DNA of 64,000 bases from Mantis religiosa (lineage: Eukaryota > Arthropoda > Insecta > Mantodea > Mantidae): positions 62,955,059 through 63,019,058 of the forward strand of contig CM060947.1 of the NCBI GenBank assembly GCA_030765055.1. The letters are read 5' to 3'. Below, piece by piece: positions 34,255-43,627 of the stretch; the first letter of the stretch is position 1, and each line of letters starts with the position of its first letter. A model generated the notes under the pieces. That model was not told the origin of the DNA and made no database searches. It saw nothing but the letters and a program-made list of their open reading frames with translations. The position numbers and the translations under genes were made by a program.

Positions 34255-34990
34255 ACCTGCTCAGATTCGAACCCTGATCATAAGGTGCAAAATACAATTC
34301 AACAGCTATTTCGGGGCTAATGCATGTACGTGCTCGTTATTTAATTGCATTATCATTATTCAAACGGGAGTTATTCAACATTACAGTCATTCCATCAGAA
34401 CCGGTGATCGAACCACGGGTCTCTAGGATATAGAATCATAAAACATTCACAGCATATGTTAAATGAAAATACCTGCGCTTTACCCCGCCGTTCTAAGTGC
34501 AATAGATCAGGAAATAGACCACAATTACAGAATTAAATGGACGATGGGAATTGAACCAAAGACCTCCAGAGCTATACAGTGATAGGGAATGATTGACTGC
34601 GTTAGGTATAGCCATAAAAATTTATTTCAACGCTCTAGACCCACTGGTTAGAGAGATATTCAGATTAACTGATCCAGGAATCGAACCAGGGACCCTTGAG
34701 CTATACATTGTCAGCATATATTAACTATGAAGTTAATGTTTTATTTCACCGCTCTAGGCCTTTTGGTCACAGAGATATTTAAATTAAACGATTTAGGAAT
34801 CGAACCAAGGACTTCAAGTATGCGGTATAAACCCAGCAGATACCACTTAACTATATAAAATTTATAAAGTTTGTTAGAACCCGCTATCATAATTAGTTTC
34901 AGAGTTATAACGGTATTAAGAGTGCTCACTTGCGCGGGAGTCGAACCCAGGATGGGGACAATTTACCTAGCTGCCCTGAGGCGTGATGAA
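34255..34990 (-). repeat. tRNA-like tandem repeats, left arm (six units)
   Basis: The mirror image of 35230-35970. On the minus strand each unit contains a B-box-like GGTTCGATTCC or close variant. See the right-arm entry for spacing and structure. Confidence 0.75.
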
Positions 34991-35043
34991 TAGAAACGGT
35001 GGTGGTTAGCTCGTTGTTGCACTAAAAGCAGTAGGGGATAAAT

Positions 35044-35179
35044 GTCTTTTCAAACACAGATTCAAGGTCATCCAGGCGGCTCTATGTCTAGACATATGAC
35101 GCAACGCCTGTCAATGTCATCCAGTAAGTAAACATGTTTACTTCCTAATTAACCTTGAATTGCATCAGGAAATTAATAT
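35044..35179. other. Non-palindromic centre of the Polinton
   Basis: This 136-bp spacer is the only part of the element without an inverted partner. It contains two small perfect palindromes, TATGTCTAGACATA (35083-35096) and AAGTAAACATGTTTACTT (35126-35143), and two direct GTCATCCAG words. No gene. It would be the loop if the arms folded back on each other. Confidence 0.85.
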
Positions 35180-35229
35180 ATTTATCCCCTACTGCTTTTA
35201 GTGCAACAACGAGCTAACCACCACCGTTT

Positions 35230-35970
35230 CTATTCATCACGCCTCAGGGCAGCTAGGTAAATTGTCCCCATCCTGGGTTCGACTCCCGCGCAAGTGAGCA
35301 CTCTTAATACCGTTATAACTCTGAAACTAATTATGATAGCGGGTTCTAACAAACTTTATAAATTTTATATAGTTAAGTGGTATCTGCTGGGTTTATACCG
35401 CATACTTGAAGTCCTTGGTTCGATTCCTAAATCGTTTAATTTAAATATCTCTGTGACCAAAAGGCCTAGAGCGGTGAAATAAAACATTAACTTCATAGTT
35501 AATATATGCTGACAATGTATAGCTCAAGGGTCCCTGGTTCGATTCCTGGATCAGTTAATCTGAATATCTCTCTAACCAGTGGGTCTAGAGCGTTGAAATA
35601 AATTTTTATGGCTATACCTAACGCAGTCAATCATTCCCTATCACTGTATAGCTCTGGAGGTCTTTGGTTCAATTCCCATCGTCCATTTAATTCTGTAATT
35701 GTGGTCTATTTCCTGATCTATTGCACTTAGAACGGCGGGGTAAAGCGCAGGTATTTTCATTTAACATATGCTGTGAATGTTTTATGATTCTATATCCTAG
35801 AGACCCGTGGTTCGATCACCGGTTCTGATGGAATGACTGTAATGTTGAATAACTCCCGTTTGAATAATGATAATGCAATTAAATAACGAGCACGTACATG
35901 CATTAGCCCCGAAATAGCTGTTGAAATGGTATTTTGCACCTTATGATCAGGGTTCGAATCTGAGCAGGTT
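35230..35970 (+). repeat. tRNA-like tandem repeats, right arm (six units)
   Basis: B-box-like words begin at 35276, 35417, 35536, 35666, 35809 and 35951, so the period is 119-143 bp. Units share TAGTTAA..(A-box-like TAGTTAAGTGG in the second), TGTATAGCTC..GGTC.. before the B box, and ATATCTCT..GTCTAGAGCG.TGAAATAAA after it. T-arm-like hairpins can be drawn (CCTGG-TTCGATT-CCTGG in the third) but no unit folds as a complete tRNA. Either decayed tRNA-derived copies or a real Pol III/TFIIIC-type array. Confidence 0.75.
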
Positions 35971-36962
35971 AATTTAAATAACTCTGAATATCAATGCTTT
36001 AGGCGTGTTGACAAGCTCAACCCATAAGATCATACATCATGACTTGGCCCATGACCAAAAGGGATGAGTACCTTAACCAAAATACATAGACTTTCAGATC
36101 AGAGACTAAATCACAAAGTTCAATATATAAGCATAAGACTCAACATAACAAGATGAATGAACTAATTGAACTTAAGAAAAGAGAACGGATCTCCATAGCA
36201 AAAACATAACTAGGTTAAACATGTATCTAAAGGAATGAAGAACACGTGGTTGAGGATGAAGTGAAGGAGCCTAAGGACGTCCCTTAGGTGAGTTAAACAG
36301 TGTAATAGATGAACTTGAGGAAAATAGAACTGCTAGGTTAAGAGATGTGTGAAAAGAATCAAGAATACGTGGTTGAAGATGAAGGAGAGGTGTCTACGGG
36401 TGGCAATGGGAGCTCCTAATGTAACTTTAAAACTAAAAGGCGTAGCCTAGTCGTGTTTATACTCGTTTGAATTGTCTAAATTTTATCTTCAAATCTAGTT
36501 ATTTATTTCCTTTTTAAATTTTAATTTGTCTAATTTTTTCTCTCATGTGAATTGTATAGTAGTTAAAGAATAATTGAAAACTGGAAAATTAATAGAGTTT
36601 TCTTTTAGGTTTTCTCCAATAGTAGAACCATCTTCGAACCCCTGTGGTAGCAAGATAATAGTTTTCTTTTAGGTTTTCTCCGATAGGAGCGCCACCTTCG
36701 AACCCCGGTATTGCTGGCAATGATGAAGTTTTCTTTTAGGTCTGCACTAATTGTATAAATGGAGCTTGATTGAGCTTAGGTTGTAATTACGCTAGTGTGT
36801 TTATAGCTTAGCGGATCAGCTCCTGCAGTGAAATTCATCTTCAGTAGCGTTGATAAGTTATCAAGGTGAAGAAGAGAAGTGAAAAGGTATATCAAACACT
36901 TGCTGAGCGATATATTCCCCAAGAACTAGCCTGCACATAACAAAAACTGGAATATTAAAGCG
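35971..36962. promoter_or_regulatory. Upstream region of right polB with three iterated motifs
   Basis: The mirror of 33262-34254. AGTTTTCTTTTAGGT occurs at about 36596, 36660 and 36727, within 370 bp of the polB start. The two polB genes are head to head, so the region 33262-36962 is one divergent promoter region containing both iteron sets, both tRNA-like arrays and the spacer. Confidence 0.55.
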
Positions 36963-39900
36963 ATGGAAGCTCTGTTAGACGCTGCTATACAAGAATTTAA
37001 GTGTGGTAAATGTGATAAGAGTTTCCTGAAAAACTACAATAAAAAGAGACACGAGCTAGTATGTGGTCAGTATTACGAATGTAAACATTGTGATGGCGTT
37101 TATGGTACTGAACGTCGTAGAGATGAGCACCAAGAACGATGCGAGAGAATAACTGCTGCTAAGAAACTCAAGATCGAGCCTACCAAACATAAATTGCTGT
37201 TAATGGTTCCTGATGAAGACGATGTCGTAGAGTACGAAACAGCTTTCCAGGATCGACTGAAATCATATTTCATCCAGTGCCCTACATGCCAAGACCTGAA
37301 CACATATATCCAAGAATCAAAACAGCGGATAATTCAAGCCATTCAGAAGGAGCTAAGGGTTCATAAAAGTGTGAAAATTAACCTCGTGGCTGAATGTCAG
37401 TTTGTGAATGCCGTTGGTGATACTACTGATAAAGCCTTTAAAACACCAAACCAAGCAATATTTTTAGAAAGTGACTTGGACGCCATCTTGGAAAGGAAAT
37501 TCAAGAAACTTTGTACTGAAATGGAGGAAAGTCAACTTAAAGGAAGCAACTGGGCTTTATTAGCTGTTGACGGGGTTCGAGTTAGAATCAACAAGAATAA
37601 TGGACTAAGAGGAAGCAGTTACATCCCTCTACCGGCCACTGTTGGAGCTAAAGGAGCCTGTATAAATCCACAGAATTATGAAGATGAGAAATGTTTTATG
37701 TACGCCGTACTTGCCAAGTTCATTCAAAAGAATCCTCAACGTGTTAGCAAGTATAAGGATCTTCAAGAAAGATATGACTTTACCTGCATCTCATTTCCTA
37801 CGAGCCTGACTGATATCCCGAAATTTGAACGAAAAAATAACATCTCTATAAATGTTTTCGGTTTGGATGAAAAGAATCAAGTGTTTCCTATGAAAGTTGT
37901 CGATGATGAACTGATTGAGCATCGTGACCTGCTTATATTAAGTAATGCTGCTGGAAGCCATCATTACGTCTATATAAAGCATTTTGAGAAACTTATCCAT
38001 CAACAAAAGACTACACGGAAGGGAAAAATCTACACCTGTAAACGTTGTTTTACGCACTTTGATGATCGATATGGAGGAATTGAGAAGTTGAATGATCATA
38101 GGAAAATATGCAATCAGCACGGAGTTGCCAGGATTGTTATGCCTACAATGGAGAACTCTATCGTCAGATTCAAGAACATTGAAAGGATGCTGAAATTGCC
38201 TTATGTCATCTATGCCGACTTTGAAAGCATTCTTACCCCTTACCACAGCTGTTCTTCTAATCCCGAAACATCTTATACAGCTCCATATCAGAAGCATATT
38301 CCTATGAGTTTCTGTGTATATGTCAAACCCTCAGCCTCGATTGAAGGCCTGCAGACCGATCTTCCTACTGAACCCTACGTATATCGTGGTTATGGTGCAG
38401 CGGCGAAGTTTATGGAGTATGTAACGTCTCTTGCAAAGAAGATTAATAGTGTTTACAAAACGTATGCTCCATTAACACTAACAGATGAGCAGCAGAAGTC
38501 TTTCGAATGCTCTAGAGAATGTTACTTGTGTGGTAAAGAATTTACCGGAGAGAACTGGAAAGTACGGGACCATGACCATATAACCGGTGAATACCGAGGA
38601 AGTCTACATAATCAGTGTAATCTCGCTTGCAAAACGCCCAATTATATTCCTGTCTTCATGCACAACCTGAGTGGATATGACTCTCATTTCATTGTTAAAG
38701 AGTTAGGTTGTACTAGCGACAGAGTTGAAGTTATTCCTAGCTCCGAGGAGAGTTACATATCATTTTCCAAGTATGTTGGCGACATTAAACTCCGCTTTGT
38801 AGATACCTATCGTTTCCTTAGTACCAGCTTGGATAAACTAGCAAAAAATCTAACGTCATATCCTGAAACCCTGAAGAACTTTGGAGCAGAGAAGATCAAA
38901 TTAATGACCCGTAAGGGAGTGTTCCCCTACGATTACGTCACATCATGGGATGTTTTGAGTGAGACACATCTTCCTCCGAGGGAGGCATTCTACAATAAGT
39001 TAAACAAAGAAGAAATTAGTGATGCAGAGTATGAGCATGCAAAAACCATATGGAGCCACTTCACCATTGGAACGCTAGGTGACTACAGTGATCTCTACTT
39101 AACTTCAGATGTCCTCCTACTAGCAGATGTGTTTGAGACATTCAGAGAGCAGACCCTGAAAACCCATAAAGTTGATCCTGCACATTATTTTACATCACCT
39201 GGACTTACATGGGATGCCATGCTGCTGTACACAGGAATTGAACTGGAATTACTACAGGATTATGACCAACTACTCATGGTTGAAGCAGGAATAAGAGGAG
39301 GATTATGCCAAGTTTCTCACCGATATGCAGGGGCGAACAACCACTACATGAAGGAGTATGACTCAAGTAAGCCTTCACAATATATTACGTACGAGGACGC
39401 GAATAACCAATATGGTTGGGCAATGTGCCACGCCCTTCCTTTTGGGGGTTTTAAGTGGGTTTCTCCTGAAGATATCAACCTAGAAATACTAAGAGAAGAT
39501 GACCCTCTCGGATACATTTTAGAAGTAGACCTTCAATATCCTGCAGAACTCCATGACCTGCATAATGATTTACCGTTCCTGCCTGAGTGTATCAAGCCTA
39601 CTGGTTCTTCTACAAAGAAATTAATTCCTCACCTTGGATCAAGAACTAAGTATGTGGTGCATTATATGACTTTGAAGCAGGCCCTTAGTCATGGATTACA
39701 ACTGACTAAAATCCATAGGGTGCTACAATTTCAACAGTCATGTTGGTTAAAACCTTATGTGGAATTCAATAACCGGTTACGACAAGGATCGAGAAATGAT
39801 TTCGAAAAGGATCTTTACAAACTTTTTAACAATGCCATGTTTGGAAAAACTATGGAAAACATCAGAAACCGGCTGAATATACGACTTGTCACCGACTGGA

Positions 39901-40601
39901 AAACATTGGAAAAACTGGTTGCTAAGCCTACATTTATTGATAGAACTATATATGGACCTAATCTGGTTGCAGTACACATGGCGTCGCGGGAGATAGTCTT
40001 CAACAAGCCTATATACATTGGGATGTGTGTGCTCGATATCTCGAAGACCTTGATGTATTGGTATCATTATGATGTGTTAATGCCGTATTACGGGCTTGAA
40101 AATCTGAAGCTCATGTACATGGATACTGACTCTTTCATTCATCGTGTGACTACCGGAGATATATACCAGGATAAGTTACGTTTTCTGGAACATCTGGATA
40201 CTGCTGATTATCCTCGCCATCACATATGCCATTCTACAACGAACAAGAAAGTATTGGGAAAATTTAAAGATGAAACCAATGGAAAAATTATTCATCGTTT
40301 TGTTGGACTGAGACCGAAGATGTATGCTCTCGACATCGATGGAGGTGTAATCAAGAAGATAAAAGGCATAAAGCATAGCGCCATTAAACAATACATCACC
40401 TTTGAGAGCTATGTGGACTGTCTTAAAAGTAGAGAAATCATAAGAACGCCAATGAACCTAATTATGTCCCGTCAACATAATGTTACGTCAGTGGAAGTGA
40501 ACAAAATATCCTTATCTCCACATGATGACAAGAGAGTAATTGCAGATGATGGAGTATCCACATATGCCCATGGACATTACCATCTTTTGAACGGTGAATG
40601 A
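36963..40601 (+). CDS. polB: Protein-primed-type family B DNA polymerase, right copy
   Basis: 1212 residues, the same length and domain plan as the left gene, with all exonuclease (D419, E421, D573, D716) and polymerase (D812, K953, D1054, D1056) residues kept. Differences from the left copy: P107, I116, E316, T701, H1035. Synonymous differences also occur (for example GAG TAC against GAA TAT around residues 90-91), so the two arms have been separate long enough to collect mutations. Neither copy has a stop or frameshift, consistent with recent formation, selection, or conversion between arms. ATG 36963 is the first in the frame and is conserved in both arms. Confidence 0.95.
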   Translation: MEALLDAAIQEFKCGKCDKSFLKNYNKKRHELVCGQYYECKHCDGVYGTERRRDEHQERCERITAAKKLKIEPTKHKLLLMVPDEDDVVEYETAFQDRLKSYFIQCPTCQDLNTYIQESKQRIIQAIQKELRVHKSVKINLVAECQFVNAVGDTTDKAFKTPNQAIFLESDLDAILERKFKKLCTEMEESQLKGSNWALLAVDGVRVRINKNNGLRGSSYIPLPATVGAKGACINPQNYEDEKCFMYAVLAKFIQKNPQRVSKYKDLQERYDFTCISFPTSLTDIPKFERKNNISINVFGLDEKNQVFPMKVVDDELIEHRDLLILSNAAGSHHYVYIKHFEKLIHQQKTTRKGKIYTCKRCFTHFDDRYGGIEKLNDHRKICNQHGVARIVMPTMENSIVRFKNIERMLKLPYVIYADFESILTPYHSCSSNPETSYTAPYQKHIPMSFCVYVKPSASIEGLQTDLPTEPYVYRGYGAAAKFMEYVTSLAKKINSVYKTYAPLTLTDEQQKSFECSRECYLCGKEFTGENWKVRDHDHITGEYRGSLHNQCNLACKTPNYIPVFMHNLSGYDSHFIVKELGCTSDRVEVIPSSEESYISFSKYVGDIKLRFVDTYRFLSTSLDKLAKNLTSYPETLKNFGAEKIKLMTRKGVFPYDYVTSWDVLSETHLPPREAFYNKLNKEEISDAEYEHAKTIWSHFTIGTLGDYSDLYLTSDVLLLADVFETFREQTLKTHKVDPAHYFTSPGLTWDAMLLYTGIELELLQDYDQLLMVEAGIRGGLCQVSHRYAGANNHYMKEYDSSKPSQYITYEDANNQYGWAMCHALPFGGFKWVSPEDINLEILREDDPLGYILEVDLQYPAELHDLHNDLPFLPECIKPTGSSTKKLIPHLGSRTKYVVHYMTLKQALSHGLQLTKIHRVLQFQQSCWLKPYVEFNNRLRQGSRNDFEKDLYKLFNNAMFGKTMENIRNRLNIRLVTDWKTLEKLVAKPTFIDRTIYGPNLVAVHMASREIVFNKPIYIGMCVLDISKTLMYWYHYDVLMPYYGLENLKLMYMDTDSFIHRVTTGDIYQDKLRFLEHLDTADYPRHHICHSTTNKKVLGKFKDETNGKIIHRFVGLRPKMYALDIDGGVIKKIKGIKHSAIKQYITFESYVDCLKSREIIRTPMNLIMSRQHNVTSVEVNKISLSPHDDKRVIADDGVSTYAHGHYHLLNGE

Positions 40602-41877
40602 AAGAAGGAACCATAGAACAGAAAAAAAAAAATTCATTCCGAGAAACAACAAACACTGGAACGTAGCTGACATCTAATCATGAAAACAGCTGAATAACGA
40701 GAGTGAGGAAGGCGTTAAGTCTACCGTTCAGAAAAACAAATTCTGACGCTGGTCCCAAGTCCAGAGAAAAAGACGAGGGGCGTCTACCTCACCACATAAG
40801 CTAACTGAGCACACTTTAATTAATGTTAAATAGGAAATTTGAAAAAAAGACCTGCTACCTCATAATCTGAAATATCCTTGAAAACATTGGAATTAGTATA
40901 AAATGATTTAAGTAGCTAAACTTGGTCTAAAAGAATCCCTGAAACGCACATAAACCTCAGAACATCTGAAAAAGCTTGAAAACAGCATTAGAACATTAGT
41001 TTAGCATTACGAAATATTTAAACACGATGTATGGGGAGGAAAAGCTTGAAAAGGACACAAGAGTATGAAGACACCAATCTGCATGAGAAAGAAACCGTAT
41101 GAAAACTGGACGCCTAGAGCATTACAGATATACCTCTAACAGTAACGAAGATATCTCTGTCAACCTTGTAGCTCTGAAACCTACAGCTCTTAACCCTAGA
41201 GCTTCCAGATCATACCTCAATACCTAACCTTTAGACCCAACAGCTTTTAACCTCCTGGCCAGCAACCTTTAGCTATGAAGGTTAAAACTCTTACATCTAG
41301 ATCCCTCAGATCATACCTGAATATGTAACCTCTAGATCCTACAGTCTTAAACCCTATACCGAGAGATCTAACCTCAAATCCATACAACCTAACCACCAAA
41401 CCTACAGCCTTTAACCTTAAGACCTGCGAGCTTAAGCTATGAGACCTACATCCTTTAAACCCCCAGGCCCTAAGATCGTACCTCAAGACTTAACCACGTG
41501 ACCAAAAGAGATGAACACCTTAACCAAATCAAAAGACATAATCACGAAGCCTAAGATATACGCATAAGACTTCAAAACATAACAAGGTAGAATAGAATTC
41601 CTGAAAGCATAGAGAAGGTACGAAGAACAAGAATCCCTAGCAACAAAAAAAAACCTCTATGGTTAGGAAAACAGAAGCAGTTACACAAAGGGCTAAATTT
41701 ACTATATAAATGCATCTAATCAGCATATATACCTCTAGCAGTGCCAAAAATAGTTCTAGGAGCTCTGACATCAGCAAGCCTCAAGAATTTTACATCATAC
41801 GTACAAGTAGTTAGCGTAATACAAAATAGTTGAGCTTGAAAGATATGGGTTATATAAAGAAGAAAATGAACATGTTT
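40602..41877. other. Right arm, non-coding region downstream of polB
   Basis: The mirror of 28346-29622, including the diverged 95-bp family members (41163-41484) and the polB-bracketing module (about 41473-41625). No coding frame beyond 119 codons that is not a shadow. Confidence 0.6.
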
Positions 41878-42358
41878 AGGATAGGAAAGAATAGAACAGC
41901 TTGAGCAAAGAGAAAGGATGTCAATAGCCAAAAGAATTAGGATAAGGAGCTGTGAAAGATGGCAAAAACAAAGCAGTATATTAGGTTAGGATAAAGTGCG
42001 AGAATAGAGGAACATAAGGACATAAAACAGTCAGGTTAACAGATGCAACAAAGGATACCAATAGCAGATACACAGCTAGGTTAAGTTAAAGTGGCAAAAT
42101 AGAGGAACTTCAGGAAAGAGAGCTGCTGAGTTAGGTTAGCTTAGATTATGTTAAAGAATGATGAAAGAAGGTAAAAACAAAGGAATATATTAGGTTAGGT
42201 TAAAGTGGTAGAATGCAGGAACTTAACGAAAGAGAACAGTTAGGTTAACAGATGCAACAAAGGATGCCCTTAGCAAAACACATCTAGGTTAGGATAAAGA
42301 ATGATGAAAGGTATAAACAGAGGAGTATATTTGGTTATGGTAGTTTATAATAGGGTGA
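41878..42358 (-). repeat. CCTAAC-rich degenerate repeats, right arm
   Basis: The inverted counterpart of 27865-28345; reads as TTAGGTTAGG words on the plus strand. Confidence 0.7.
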
Positions 42359-42452
42359 AATAGGAAAGCATAAGTGTAGCACTTGTCTCAAGATTAACAA
42401 TCTTTTAGTCCTGGACTAGCAACCAGAACTTCAACAACATAAGACAATACCT

Positions 42453-43484
42453 CAACCCATACAAGATAGCCATAAGACCGTACAACCTTTATCCTTCTGA
42501 CCAACGAACTTTAGCTATGCACCCTGCAACTCTTAACCCTTGAGCCCCAGATCATACCTGAAGATCTAACCTCTAAATCCTACAGCTATTAATCTCTCCG
42601 ACCAGCAGTCTTTAGCTGTGAAAAAAAACCATCAACTCCTAAACCTAGGGCCCTCTCCAGATCATACCTCGAGATCTAACCTCTAAATCCTTCAGCTTTC
42701 AATCTCCCAGACCAACAGACTTCTCCTGTGAAGAAATGCAACTCTGAACCCTAGAGCCTCAGATCATACCTCAAGACCTAACCACTAAATCTACAGCTAT
42801 TAACCTCCCAGACCATCAGCCTTACCCGTGAAAACCTGCAGCTCTTAACTCTAGAGCTCCAGATCATACCTCAATACCTAACCTCTAAATTCTACAGCTA
42901 TTAACCTCCCAGACCAACTTCCTTGCCTGTGAAAACCTGCAACACTTAACCCTAGAACCTACAGATCATTCCTGAAGACCTAACATCTAAATCCTACAGC
43001 TATTAACCTCCCAGACCAACATCCTCACCTGCAACTCTTAACCCTAGAACCTTCAGATCATACCTGGAGGCCTAACCTCTAAATCCTACAGCTTTCATCC
43101 TCCCAGACCAACATTCTTTACCTAAAATCCTGCAGCTCTTAACCCTAGAGACCCCAGATCATACCTTGAGACCTGACCTCTAAATCCTACAACTTTCAAC
43201 CTACCTGACCAACAGTGAAAACTAGCTGTGAAAACCTGCAACTCTTAACCCTAGAGCCCCAGATCATACCTCAAGACCAAACCACTAAATCCTACAGCTA
43301 TTAACCTGCCAGACCAGCAGCCTTACCTGTGAAAACCTGCAACTCTTAACCCTAGAGTCCCAAACGTTATCTCAAGACCTAACCTCTAAATCCTACAGCT
43401 AATAACTTCCCAGACCAACAGTCTTACCGGTGAAAACCTGCAGCTCTTAACCCTAGAGCCCCCCCCCCAGATCATACCTTGAGA
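42453..43484 (-). repeat. About 95-105-bp tandem repeats, right arm
   Basis: The inverted counterpart of 26740-27770. Unit order and unit-specific differences are mirrored, including the run of ten C/G near the outer edge, so the arrays were copied as a block rather than amplified independently. Confidence 0.9.
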
Positions 43485-43621
43485 CCTAGCATCATAATAT
43501 ACATCAAATTAAGGGGACTGTCTAAAATAAACACTGTCAAAATATTCTAAATACATAAATTACGCATGGACGCCATCTTGCTCTTTTGGGTCTGTGCTGG
43601 AAGACTCCTTTCTATTCTACT

Positions 43622-43627
43622 TATATC
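43622..43627 (+). repeat. Polinton target-site duplication, right copy
   Basis: TATATC directly after the terminal CTATTCTACT. The unit sequence continues GAGATACACAAAT as in other units. Confidence 0.9.

Larger units (their letters stand above)
26602..43621. mobile_element. 17-kb palindromic Polinton/Maverick-type element
   Basis: The element starts AGTAGAATAG and ends CTATTCTACT, with a 6-bp TATATC duplication outside. Left arm 26602-35043 and right arm 35180-43621 are inverted copies of 8442 bp each; paired positions add up to 70223 at both the outer and inner ends (70224 across the genes, because of balancing one-base indels). A 136-bp spacer separates them. Each arm holds one intact polB gene read outward plus several repeat arrays. 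No integrase, packaging ATPase, protease or capsid gene was seen. Polintons are normally 15-20 kb with one polB near one end and terminal repeats of a few hundred bases, so this is a symmetric, gene-poor form. Confidence 0.88.

Noticed and set aside
34255..35970. Calling the repeats in the Polinton functional tRNA genes
   Set aside because: No unit has a complete acceptor stem, anticodon arm and T arm together; they are described as tRNA-like only.
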